11,914 bases of DNA from an uncultured Sphingobium sp. (GCA_946479185.1 CAMLFF010000064.1:1-11914), one strand, 5' to 3'. Shown: positions 1 through 7,106, counted from the first letter of the stretch. The notes: generated from the letters alone by a model not told the origin. Numbers and translations: made by a program.

Positions 1-2094
1 GGCCAGCACTGGCGGCCCCGGTGGCGTTTCGACAACCTTGATGGAGGCGCCATCCGGCAGCTTCAGTGCCCTGAGCTTCTGGCGCAAGTCGAGCGCGATT
101 TCGTGACTCGAGCGGTCCCTTTCCTCCTTGGGCAGCAGGGTCACCATGACATCGCCCATTTCGGGGCGACTGCGCAGGAAATAGTGGCGCACAAGTCCGT
201 TGAAGTTGAAGGGTGCAGACGTGCCGAGATAGGCTTCCATTGCGGTCGCCTCTGGCAACGCGCGGGTCAAACGGGTGACGTCCTCAAGAACCCGACCCGT
301 GCTCTCAAGGCTGGTGCCCTCGGGCATATCGACCACGATCTGCACCTCGGACTTGTTGTCGAATGGCAGCAGCTTGACCGTCACAGCCTTGAAATAGAAC
401 ATCGAGCAGGCGATCAGCGTAGCAACGCCGACCGCGATCAGGAAATTGCGTGCCGATTTGCGATCATCAATGATCCGGTGGGCGACCCGCGCGTAGAGGC
501 GACCAAGCTTGCCGCCGCTCTCGTCATGATGGCTGCCGTCATGGGTCAGCGTTTTCCGTGCGAAGCGGATCATCAGCCATGGCGCGATCACCACCGCGAC
601 GAAGAAGGAAAAGATCATTGCGGCCGACGCGTTAACCGGGATCGGCGCCATGTACGGCCCCATCAATCCGGAGACGAACAGCATCGGCAGCAATGCCGCG
701 ACGACGGTCAGGGTCGCAACCACAGTCGGGTTGCCCACTTCCGCGACCGCTTCGATCGCTGCCTGCGTCCGGCTGCGCCCATGATCGCCCACGTCTGGCA
801 TCGCCCAATGGCGAGCAATATTCTCGATCATCACGATCGCGTCATCCACGAGGATGCCGATCGAGAAGATCAAAGCGAACAGGCTGACGCGGTTGATCGT
901 GTAGCCCATGAGGTTCGAGGCGAACATTGTGAGCAGGATCGTCGTCGGGATCACGACCGCGGTGACGCCCGCCTCGCGCCAGCCAATCGCGAAACCGATC
1001 AGGATGACGATCGAGATCGTCGCGAGCGCGAGATGATAGAGAAGTTCATTGGCCTTCTCGTTTGCGCTCGCGCCATAATTGCGGGTGACCGCAACATCGA
1101 TGCCATCGGGGATGAGATTGCCCTTGAGGCCCTCAAGGCGTGTAAGCACAGCCTCGGAGACGACCACCGCGTTGGCGCCCGATCGCTTGGCGATTGCAAT
1201 GCTGACAGCAGGTGCATTCGACCAGCGCCCGTCCGTCAGCGCCCAGCGCCACGCCCGAGCCTGATCTTCGCGCGGCCCCTGGGTGACCGCCGCAACATCG
1301 CGCAGATAGACAGGCGCGCCCGTCACCGAACGCACGGTAAGGGTTGCGACATCTTGCGCAGAGGACAGCGTCTGGCCAGCGGTGACCGCGACGGCTTGCC
1401 CCCCTTCGCGGACGCTCCCAACCGGGAAACTGCGATTGGCCTGCGCCGCCGCATCGATCACGCTCCCGAGCGATACGCCATATTGGCTGAGCTTGCCGGG
1501 ATCGGGCGATATGCGAATCTCTTCGGGCCGCCCCCCGGTCAGGAAGGTAAGGCCAACATTGTCGACCTTGGCGATCTCGGTCCGCAGCCGGGCGGCAAGC
1601 GCATAGAGCGTCTGGTCATCATAGCGCCCCACCGCACCGGGTTTCGGCGAGAGCGTCAGGACGATAGCGGGCACATCATTGATCCCGCGCACCGTGACCT
1701 TGGGGTCGGGGATGCCGACCGGAATGCGATCCCAATTGGCGCGCAGCTTCTCATCGATCCGGGTCGCGGCATCCTCGGGGTTTGATCCCACCAGGAAGCG
1801 CGCGGTCACCATCACGCCATCGTCTTCGGCCTGGGTATAGACATGCTCGACGCCGTCGACGCTCTTGACGATCGTCTCGAGCGGAATGCCGACAAGTTGA
1901 ACAGCGTCCGGCGCCGAAAGGCCCGGCGCCATGACCTGAATATCGACCATCGGTACACTGATCTGCGGCTCCTCCTCGCGGGGAATCGTGAACAATGCCA
2001 ACAAGCCGATCGCGATCGCGACCAGCAGGAACAGCGGCGTAAGCGGCGATGTGATGGTCGCGCGGGTGAGGCGACCCGAGAGGCCGAGATTCAC
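1..2094 (-). CDS. RND-family efflux permease, N-terminal 698 residues (C-terminus beyond left edge)
   Basis: Inner-membrane, proton-driven pump of a tripartite RND exporter; substrate unknown. The frame is open for exactly 698 codons from a GTG at 2094 to the window edge. RND permeases usually have about 1,020-1,060 residues, so the last third is missing here. Visible features are a first membrane helix near residues 20-37, followed by PREEEPQISVP, a large periplasmic porter domain, and helices near 351-372, 376-395 and 404-426. The TM4 motif GILVDDAIVMIEN carries D417-D418, matching the proton-relay Asp pair (D407/D408) of AcrB. The GTG overlaps the stop of the adaptor gene by 4 nt (GTGA), which suggests translational coupling and fixes the start. 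The PREEEPQ-type N-terminus points to the HAE/AcrB-like branch rather than the classical CzcA metal pumps. This is my reading of the motif, not an alignment. Confidence 0.93.
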   Translation of the reverse strand, partial: MNLGLSGRLTRATITSPLTPLFLLVAIAIGLLALFTIPREEEPQISVPMVDIQVMAPGLSAPDAVQLVGIPLETIVKSVDGVEHVYTQAEDDGVMVTARFLVGSNPEDAATRIDEKLRANWDRIPVGIPDPKVTVRGINDVPAIVLTLSPKPGAVGRYDDQTLYALAARLRTEIAKVDNVGLTFLTGGRPEEIRISPDPGKLSQYGVSLGSVIDAAAQANRSFPVGSVREGGQAVAVTAGQTLSSAQDVATLTVRSVTGAPVYLRDVAAVTQGPREDQARAWRWALTDGRWSNAPAVSIAIAKRSGANAVVVSEAVLTRLEGLKGNLIPDGIDVAVTRNYGASANEKANELLYHLALATISIVILIGFAIGWREAGVTAVVIPTTILLTMFASNLMGYTINRVSLFALIFSIGILVDDAIVMIENIARHWAMPDVGDHGRSRTQAAIEAVAEVGNPTVVATLTVVAALLPMLFVSGLMGPYMAPIPVNASAAMIFSFFVAVVIAPWLMIRFARKTLTHDGSHHDESGGKLGRLYARVAHRIIDDRKSARNFLIAVGVATLIACSMFYFKAVTVKLLPFDNKSEVQIVVDMPEGTSLESTGRVLEDVTRLTRALPEATAMEAYLGTSAPFNFNGLVRHYFLRSRPEMGDVMVTLLPKEERDRSSHEIALDLRQKLRALKLPDGASIKVVETPPGPPVLA

Positions 2095-3116
2095 TTGCTG
2101 GGTCCAGCGGTGAAGAGGGTGTCGCCAGCAGCAATGCCGCCCAGGATTTCGAGGTTGCCCGGATCGCCGGTCGGCGCGGTCTGGACCGCCACCGCACTGA
2201 TCTGCTTATCGGCAGTGACGACATCGACATAATCAATGCCAAAACGGGTCGAAATGAAGCGGCGCGGAACCACGATCGCCCGGCGCTGACCGACTTCGAT
2301 CATCACACCGACCCGGCGACCGACCAATTGGGTGGAAAGGCCCGGCACAGTGGCATCGACCTGCACCCGGCCGCCGGAAATCGCAGGATAGACCTGCGTC
2401 ACCTGCCCTTGGCGCGACCCGTCTGGCAAGTCTCCTTGGCTAACGACAACCCGCGCGCCAACACGCACGGCATTTGCCAGTGACTCCGGCAGATCGAGCC
2501 GGAGGACCGGCGGCCCCGCCGTAACCGTCGCGATTGCCATGCCCGGCGCCACCACCGAGCCAGCGGGAATATCAGCGCGCAAGATGCGGCCTGAAGCCGG
2601 AGCAAGGACCGCGCCCTGACCCGCGACGCTCGCACTCGCATTCTGCTGGGCGCGGGCGGCTGCGACTTGGGCATCGGCCGCGCGCGCCATCGCCACCGAC
2701 TGGTCGAGGCGGGCCTGGGCATAGACATTGTGATTGTAGAGATCCTGGACGCGAGCGAGATCCCCTCGGGCGCGCGCCGCTTCGGCTTGCGCAGCCGCGA
2801 CCTGCGCGCCCGCCGCACTGGTCTCATATCCAAGGCGCGAATCCACGATCGACCCGATGCGCTGCCCCTTCGTCACCATATCTCCCGCGCGCACGGAGAG
2901 GCTGACCAATGTACCTGGGATGCGGGCGAGCGCCTGCGCCTGATCGCGCGTCGTGATTTCTGCGCCGACAGCCTTCATGTCCCTGGTCTGGGTAAGCGCA
3001 ACGGTTAGCCGTTCGCCAGCGGGCAAGGCCGCAGCCTTTTCTTCACTTGGCGCGCTACCGCCACAGCCGGTCAACGCCAAAGCCGCTCCGGTGATCATCC
3101 ATGTCCATTTTTTCAC
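2091..3116 (-). CDS. RND efflux periplasmic adaptor (HlyD/membrane-fusion family), predicted lipoprotein
   Basis: Periplasmic adaptor joining the RND permease to an outer-membrane channel; 341 aa from the GTG at 3116. I chose this start because AGGGGAG lies 9 nt upstream and it puts a lipoprotein signal at the N-terminus: VKKWTWMITGAALALTGC, with lipobox LTGC and lipidated Cys18. An open frame continues upstream to 3311, but it overlaps the rhodanese gene and would bury the signal. The body shows the usual order: first lipoyl half (around GTLVSLSVRAGDMVTKGQRI), an Ala/Gln/Arg-rich coiled-coil hairpin, second lipoyl half (LAPASGRILRADIPAGSVVAPG), a beta-barrel region, then a membrane-proximal domain ending in ..LFTAGPSK. 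It lies 28 nt after the rhodanese gene and overlaps the permease gene by 4 nt, so the three genes form one operon. Confidence 0.92.
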   Translation of the reverse strand: MKKWTWMITGAALALTGCGGSAPSEEKAAALPAGERLTVALTQTRDMKAVGAEITTRDQAQALARIPGTLVSLSVRAGDMVTKGQRIGSIVDSRLGYETSAAGAQVAAAQAEAARARGDLARVQDLYNHNVYAQARLDQSVAMARAADAQVAAARAQQNASASVAGQGAVLAPASGRILRADIPAGSVVAPGMAIATVTAGPPVLRLDLPESLANAVRVGARVVVSQGDLPDGSRQGQVTQVYPAISGGRVQVDATVPGLSTQLVGRRVGVMIEVGQRRAIVVPRRFISTRFGIDYVDVVTADKQISAVAVQTAPTGDPGNLEILGGIAAGDTLFTAGPSK

Positions 3117-3144
3117 TGCCCACGGCTCCCCTGTTGCATGGCCT

Positions 3145-3483
3145 TTAGCCTCGCTCGACTGGCAGGCCCGCGGCCTTCCAAGCACCGATGCCGCCAGCGA
3201 GATGCGTGTCGATGCTTGACTGCGCACTGGCACAGCGGTCGAGCGCGAGGCCCGAGCGCTTGCCGCCAGCGCATTGGAGCACGATTGTCCTGCCGGCGGC
3301 ATCCGGAACATTACGCGGTGTAAAAGTTGAAAGAGGGGCGTTTACTGCACCCTTGATATGCTCGGCGGCGAACTCGTCGGGCTCACGCACATCGACAAGG
3401 ATCGCAGAGCCATCCGCCAACATCGCCTCGAGAGTGCGCGCATCAATTTCGCGGTGCGCCTTGGCCTTGCCGAATCCGAACAT
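3145..3483 (-). CDS. single-domain rhodanese (sulfurtransferase)
   Basis: Cytoplasmic sulfurtransferase of 112 aa that moves sulfane sulfur through a cysteine persulfide. The active-site loop is CAGGKR with catalytic Cys71 (C-x4-R). Other family marks are LVDVREPDEF near residues 29-38, HIKGAVNAP near 42-50 and the C-terminal HLAGGIGAWKAAGLPV. An earlier in-frame ATG at 3528 would add 15 residues, but the ATG at 3483 has a strong AAGGAGG 5 nt upstream and is preferred. It is the first gene of the minus-strand operon, divergent from the sulfide:quinone oxidoreductase and ahead of the adaptor and permease. A likely role, inferred from context, is to accept or pass on persulfide sulfur made by the oxidoreductase. 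It resembles the rhodanese half of E. coli YgaP, whose membrane half corresponds to the separate small gene at 4894-5097. Confidence 0.93.
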   Translation of the reverse strand: MFGFGKAKAHREIDARTLEAMLADGSAILVDVREPDEFAAEHIKGAVNAPLSTFTPRNVPDAAGRTIVLQCAGGKRSGLALDRCASAQSSIDTHLAGGIGAWKAAGLPVERG

Positions 3484-3520
3484 ATGAGCCTCCTTACCGA
3501 CCTTCACTTTGTATATTGCA

Positions 3521-3549
3521 TATATCATGTAATTCTTATATTACGTCAA
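3521..3549 (-). promoter_or_regulatory. predicted promoter of the rhodanese-adaptor-permease operon
   Basis: Read on the minus strand, TTGACG (3549-3544) and GATATA (3526-3521) are separated by exactly 17 nt, close to the sigma-70 -35/-10 arrangement. The -10 ends about 38 nt before the rhodanese start codon. A plus-strand promoter for the oxidoreductase operon must share this spacer, but I see only weaker candidates, for example TTGCAT at 3516 with TATTAC 17 nt downstream. This is a consensus match only. Confidence 0.5.
3529..3544. promoter_or_regulatory. inverted repeat GTAAT-N6-ATTAC, candidate operator in the divergent spacer
   Basis: A perfect 5+5 bp inverted repeat sits in the spacer between the -35 and -10 of the minus-strand promoter, in an AT-rich island (3511-3544) within GC-rich DNA. 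A repressor bound here would block the minus promoter and probably the divergent one too. Sulfide and persulfide operons in alphaproteobacteria are often controlled by ArsR-type persulfide sensors (BigR/SqrR) that bind AT-rich dyads. That this is such a site is inference, since no regulator gene is in the window. Confidence 0.45.
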
Positions 3550-3580
3550 GTGAGATATTGAAAATGAGGGGAGTGGCATC

Positions 3581-4861
3581 ATGAACAAGCCAAAGATTGT
3601 GGTGCTGGGAGCCGGTTTGGGCGGCACCATCGCCGCGTACGAAATAAAAGCCGCCACCAAAGGTCGCGCGGAAATTATGATGGTTTCAGACACGGAAACC
3701 TATTCGTTCATACCTTCCAACCCTTGGGTGGCAGTTCGCTGGCGCGAGCCAGAGGCGATCCAGGTTCATCTGCCACCGATTTTTGCAAAGAAAGGGATCG
3801 GCTTTACTGCAGTGGGCGCAAAGCGACTGCACGCGACTGAAAAGCGCCTCGAACTCAATGATAGCAGCAACATCACTTACGATTATCTTGTAATTGCCAC
3901 CGGCCCAGAATTGGCATTCGACGAAATCGAGGGACTGGGGCCGCATGGTGGCCATACCGTCTCGATCTGCCAGACGTCGCACGCCTCCGCTGCTGCCGAC
4001 GCTTTCGATCGCTTCGTTGAGAATCCGGGTCCTATCGTTATCGGCGCGGTGCAAGGTGCATCCTGTTACGGCCCTGCTTACGAGTTTGCGCTGATCCTCG
4101 ACACGGAGCTTCGCCGCCGCAAGATTCGCGACAAGGTGCCGATGACCTTCGTCACTGCTGAGCCCTATATTGGCCATCTCGGTCTTGATGGCGTCGGCGA
4201 CACCAAGGGCCTGCTCGAGAGCACCTTGCGCGAGCACCACATCAAATGGATTACCAACGCACGCGTCGCCAATGTCGAGGCGGGTATGATGCATGTCGAG
4301 GAAATCGCAGAAGGCGGGGCAATCGCCAAGACGCACGACCTGCCTTTCGCCTTCTCGATGATGCTCCCGGCTTTCCGCGGCGTTGCCGCCGTCCGCGACA
4401 TTGCGGGCCTCACCAATCCGCGCGGCTTCATCCTGATCGACAAGCATCAACGCAATCCGACCTTTCCGGAGATTTTTGGGCTTGGCGTTTGCGTCGCGAT
4501 CCCGCCGACCGGGCCTACGCCTGTACCGGTCGGCGTGCCCAAAACCGGCTTCATGATAGAAAGCATGGTAACGGCAATTGCCGCCAATCTGGCAGCCATC
4601 CTCAACGGCAAGGAACCCACAGCCGAGGCGACATGGAATGCGGTCTGCCTCGCCGATTTTGGCGATGGTGGTGTTGCCTTCGTCGCTCAGCCGCAAATTC
4701 CGCCGCGTAACGTCAATTGGTCGGGAAGCGGAAAGTGGGTCCATCTCGCGAAGATCGGCTTTGAGAAATATTTCCTCCGCAAGGTGCGCAAGGGCGAGAG
4801 CGAGCCCTTTTACGAGAAGCTCGCGCTCCACGTCATGGGCATCGAGAAGCTGCGCATGTGA
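3581..4861 (+). CDS. sqr: sulfide:quinone oxidoreductase (FAD flavoprotein)
   Basis: Membrane-associated flavoprotein that oxidises sulfide to sulfane sulfur or polysulfide and passes electrons to quinone; 426 aa, the usual SQR length. The Rossmann motif GAGLGG (10-15) binds FAD, and YDYLVIATGPEL (100-111) is the second nucleotide-fold motif. All three functional cysteines of the Acidithiobacillus ferrooxidans type (Cys128/160/356) have counterparts: C130 in SICQTSHA, C162 in GASCYGPAYEF and C356 in NAVCLADFGD. Also shared are EPYIGHLG, PKTGFMIESM and the C-terminal WVHLAKIGFEKYFLRK, of the kind that anchors SQR to the membrane. There is an extra Cys304. The start ATG has GAGGGGAG 7 nt upstream. 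It is the first gene of the plus-strand operon, divergent from the rhodanese gene. No persulfide dioxygenase is encoded in the window, so the sulfur product must be handled by the rhodanese or by something outside. The correspondence to A. ferrooxidans is from memory, not an alignment run here. Confidence 0.95.
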   Translation: MNKPKIVVLGAGLGGTIAAYEIKAATKGRAEIMMVSDTETYSFIPSNPWVAVRWREPEAIQVHLPPIFAKKGIGFTAVGAKRLHATEKRLELNDSSNITYDYLVIATGPELAFDEIEGLGPHGGHTVSICQTSHASAAADAFDRFVENPGPIVIGAVQGASCYGPAYEFALILDTELRRRKIRDKVPMTFVTAEPYIGHLGLDGVGDTKGLLESTLREHHIKWITNARVANVEAGMMHVEEIAEGGAIAKTHDLPFAFSMMLPAFRGVAAVRDIAGLTNPRGFILIDKHQRNPTFPEIFGLGVCVAIPPTGPTPVPVGVPKTGFMIESMVTAIAANLAAILNGKEPTAEATWNAVCLADFGDGGVAFVAQPQIPPRNVNWSGSGKWVHLAKIGFEKYFLRKVRKGESEPFYEKLALHVMGIEKLRM

Positions 4862-4893
4862 CCGCCACGTCCGACACGAAAAGGAAAAGCACA

Positions 4894-5097
4894 ATGACTC
4901 TTGATCGCGCCGTCATGATTTTCGCAGGCACCGTCGTCCTCTTGGGGATCATCCTGTCCTTCCCCCTCCATCCCTGGTGGATCGGTCTCAGCGCCTTTGC
5001 CGGGCTGAACATGATCCAGGCTGGCTTCACCGGCTTCTGCCCTGCTGCGATGGTCTTCAAAGCGATGGGCATCCGCCCGGGCAACGCCTTCAAATGA
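4894..5097 (+). CDS. small YgaP-type membrane protein (DUF2892 family)
   Basis: Inner-membrane protein of 67 aa with two hydrophobic helices (about 5-22 and 28-46) followed by the motif GFTGFCP, with single Cys49, and a short amphipathic tail. This matches the C-terminal membrane domain of E. coli YgaP, a membrane-bound rhodanese, and the free-standing DUF2892 proteins. I prefer the ATG at 4894 because AAGGAAAA precedes it closely. A GTG at 4858, overlapping the oxidoreductase stop as GTGA, would add 12 charged residues and cannot be excluded. Its stop overlaps the TolC-family start (ATGA). By context it may anchor or serve the persulfide-handling proteins, with the rhodanese half encoded separately on the other strand at 3145-3483. 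The function is inferred from family and neighbours only. Confidence 0.88.
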   Translation: MTLDRAVMIFAGTVVLLGIILSFPLHPWWIGLSAFAGLNMIQAGFTGFCPAAMVFKAMGIRPGNAFK

Positions 5098-6365
5098 CAG
5101 CCAAGCGCCGCATAGGGCGCCTGATGCTTTGGCTTGCCGCCCCGCTGGCGGTGAGCGGCGGGGCACAGGCGACGACGCTCGAGGAGGCGCTTGCGGCCGG
5201 AATCGCCCACGCGCCCGAGATCACCGCCGCAGACGCGGATGCCGATGCCGCCAAGGCGCGCCTCGTACAGGCCAAGGCAGCCCGGTTGCCGACCGCAACG
5301 CTCAGCGGCACCCTCGGCTATGGCAGGCTCGATCCGGGCGGCTTCTTTGGCCTTGGCGCCGCCAACGTGACGCCGCGCGCCGCGCAAATGACGCTTGAGC
5401 AACCGCTTTTCACGGGGGGCAGGGTCAGCGCCGGGATCGACCAGGCTCGTGCAGGCATCGCTGGCGCCGAGGCCGGGCAAGCCCTCACGCGCAGCCAACT
5501 CATCACAGCGGTCGCGCAGGCCTATGGCGATGTGCTGACTGCGGCGCGCATGGTCGATCTTTACAGCCGCCTACTCACCCAGACGACCGAGATCGAGCGC
5601 CAGGCGCGGCTCAAATTCCGTGCCGGAGAGAGCCCCAGCACCGATGTCTCCCAAGCGGCAGCGCGGCTGGCCGAGGCCCGCGCCGGGAGCGCCCGCGCGC
5701 AGGGCATGCAGGTCTCGGCCCAGGCGCGCTTTCGCAATTTGACCGGGCTTGAACCGGCCGATCTTGAGCCCCTGCCACTCAACCCCGCACTACCGGCCAC
5801 ACTCGATGAGGCGATGGATATGGCCACTCGCAACAATCCTGCGCTGGCGCAGTCCGCAGCGGCACTGCGTGCTGCACAGGCAGCGGCGCGTGGCGCGCGG
5901 GCCGAACGCCTGCCGACCGTCGGCGCCTTTGCCGAAGGCGCCAGCGTGCGCGATCAGTTCTTCCCCGGCTATCGCGCCGACAGTGCGACCGTTGGCATCC
6001 GCGCCCGTTGGGCGTTGTTCAGCGGCGGCCGCGTCTCAGGCAAGGTCGCGGAGACCGATAGCAGCGTCCGGGCATCCGATGCGCGTATGCGATCCGCGCG
6101 AAGCCAGGTCGAAGAGCAAGTGATCTCGGCATTCCAGGATGTGCGCACGGCACAGTTGGTCGAGCAGGCAGCAAACGATCAGGCCCGCGCTGCGGGGCAA
6201 GCGCTCGACAGCATTCGCCAGGAAGTGCGGGTCGGCATGAAGCCACAGCTCGACCTGCTCGATGCCGAGCGGGAGTCCATAGCTGCCGAGGCGGGTGCGG
6301 CCCGCGCAAGCACCGATCGTATCGTCGCTGCTTACCGGCTGCTCAGCCAGCTGGGTCAATTCTGA
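5094..6365 (+). CDS. TolC-family outer-membrane efflux protein
   Basis: Outer-membrane channel component of a tripartite exporter; 423 aa from the ATG at 5094, which overlaps the preceding stop as ATGA. An open frame extends upstream to 4977 but lies inside the membrane-protein gene in another frame. The N-terminus is a signal peptide (basic MTAKRR, hydrophobic LMLWLAAPLAV, cleavage likely after GAQA). The mature part begins TTLEEALAAGIAHAPEI, a typical OEP repeat start. The second OEP repeat begins near TLDEAMDMATRNNPAL, with long Ala/Arg/Gln-rich coiled-coil helices in both halves, as the TolC fold requires. I see no N-terminal lipobox. The window holds only one each of permease, adaptor and channel, on divergent strands, so they most likely work as one pump. 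Confidence 0.93.
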   Translation: MTAKRRIGRLMLWLAAPLAVSGGAQATTLEEALAAGIAHAPEITAADADADAAKARLVQAKAARLPTATLSGTLGYGRLDPGGFFGLGAANVTPRAAQMTLEQPLFTGGRVSAGIDQARAGIAGAEAGQALTRSQLITAVAQAYGDVLTAARMVDLYSRLLTQTTEIERQARLKFRAGESPSTDVSQAAARLAEARAGSARAQGMQVSAQARFRNLTGLEPADLEPLPLNPALPATLDEAMDMATRNNPALAQSAAALRAAQAAARGARAERLPTVGAFAEGASVRDQFFPGYRADSATVGIRARWALFSGGRVSGKVAETDSSVRASDARMRSARSQVEEQVISAFQDVRTAQLVEQAANDQARAAGQALDSIRQEVRVGMKPQLDLLDAERESIAAEAGAARASTDRIVAAYRLLSQLGQF

Positions 6366-6384
6366 ACGTAAAAGGATCATCACA

Positions 6385-6753
6385 ATGCACAAGGATTGGC
6401 CAGAAATGGCCGCGCAACTCAGCGGAGCGATCAAGGAAGTGCGGCTGGGCAGCCCGGAGGTCACCAAAGCCTTCTCGGCAATGGCAAGAGCCGCGACCGA
6501 GGCGGGGACGCTTGATACCAAGACCAAGGAACTGATCGCCCTCGCCATCTCGGTCGCGATCCGTTGCGATGGCTGCGTCGCCTTCCACAGCCAGGCCGCC
6601 GTCAAACATGGCGCGACGCGCGACGAAATCATGGAGGTGATGGGCATGGCGCTTTACATGGGCGCAGGGCCGAGCCTGATGTACGCGGCTCAGGCGGTCG
6701 AGGCCTTCGACCAGTTCGCGGCGCAATCCGCTGTTGCGCCAGCCAGCGCATAG
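6385..6753 (+). CDS. carboxymuconolactone decarboxylase / AhpD-like protein with CxxC
   Basis: Small cytoplasmic protein of 122 aa in the AhpD-like superfamily. It carries CDGCVAFHSQAA with C61, C64 and H68, the CxxC-x3-H signature of the redox-active, alkylhydroperoxidase-like branch; true carboxymuconolactone decarboxylases lack this cysteine pair. The region TKTKELIALAISVAIRCDGC is the usual lead-in, and GATRDEIMEVMGMALYMGAGP the usual C-terminal helix. The start is the ATG at 6385, with AAAAGGA 8 nt upstream and 19 nt after the TolC-family stop. It is the last gene of the sulfide/efflux operon. A thiol-disulfide or persulfide-reducing role would fit its neighbours, but the substrate is unknown. 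Confidence 0.92.
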   Translation: MHKDWPEMAAQLSGAIKEVRLGSPEVTKAFSAMARAATEAGTLDTKTKELIALAISVAIRCDGCVAFHSQAAVKHGATRDEIMEVMGMALYMGAGPSLMYAAQAVEAFDQFAAQSAVAPASA

Positions 6754-6756
6754 CGT

Positions 6757-6821
6757 GGTGCCGTCGGCAACCGCGATTGCTCGCCAACCCGCGCAATCAT
6801 TCTTCCACGGGGGACGGCACC
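6757..6821. repeat. nested inverted repeats after the plus-strand operon
   Basis: Outer arms GGTGCCGTC (6757-6765) and GACGGCACC (6813-6821) are perfectly complementary over 9 bp. Inside them GATTGC (6775-6780) and GCAATC (6793-6798) form a 6-bp stem with a 12-nt loop. The structure begins 3 nt after the AhpD-like gene, so it could end or protect the operon transcript. There is no U-run, so it is not a standard intrinsic terminator. Confidence 0.45.
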
Positions 6822-6997
6822 CGAGCGGACGCGCCTAGTGTAACCTCGTCTAATTCGCTTAGCCCCGTATAATGCGCGTCGCTCACCACCGGATTGATCC
6901 AAGCGACCGAAACCCCAGTCGCGCCTGCGGCTGGCGCTTCCTTCTCGGAAACGATGAGATTAATCGTCAGGGACTTGCGCCTTTCCGAAGTGCCTCT
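6797..6997 (-). pseudogene. possible decayed coding remnant, unidentified
   Basis: Two minus-strand frames read like protein but lack proper starts. The first, ending in TAA at 6962-6960, gives ..ALNFDTGLVNLKAVLAKR and HFGKAQVPDD; it is open from at least 7080. The second, open from about 6997 and ending in TGA at 6799-6797, gives LTINLIVSEKEAP, VSVAWINPVVSDAHYTGL and ..ARVPSPVEE. The second frame has no ATG, GTG or TTG near its beginning. Only an ATT overlapping the first frame's stop would serve. The two could be one gene broken by a frameshift or two truncated genes. I do not recognise the family, and this may be chance. Confidence 0.25.
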
Positions 6998-7021
6998 TCG
7001 CCAGCACCGCCTTCAGGTTAA

Positions 7022-7054
7022 CCAGACCCGTATCGAAATTGAGTGCGGGTCTGG
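7022..7054. repeat. hairpin: perfect 9-bp inverted repeat with 15-nt loop
   Basis: CCAGACCCG (7022-7030) and CGGGTCTGG (7046-7054) are exact complements around a 15-nt loop. The downstream bases (caccttgg) contain no T-run, so it is not an obvious terminator. It lies about 50 nt left of the tRNA fragment and overlaps the possible coding remnant. It may be a recombination-site arm or simply structure within old coding sequence. Confidence 0.45.
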
Positions 7055-7106
7055 CACCTTGGTTTGAGCTTCTCAAAGACAGTTCTCCAGCGGCGGAGGC
7101 AGGGAG

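Noticed and set aside
103..1785. 560-aa plus-strand open frame antisense to the RND permease
   Set aside because: Its translation is Arg/Asp/His-rich with no family motifs. The opposite strand reads as a clean RND permease with the TM4 Asp pair, so this is a GC-driven shadow frame.
3117..3311. N-terminal extension of the adaptor gene to an ATG at 3311
   Set aside because: It overlaps the rhodanese coding region, and the lipoprotein signal begins precisely at the GTG at 3116, which has its own ribosome binding site.
3686..4894. 402-aa minus-strand open frame antisense to SQR
   Set aside because: It has no recognisable motifs, and the plus strand encodes an SQR with all catalytic cysteines.
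4833..5498. 221-aa minus-strand open frame across the small membrane protein and the TolC-family gene
   Set aside because: It is low-complexity, Arg/Ala/Gly-rich sequence opposite two well-supported genes.
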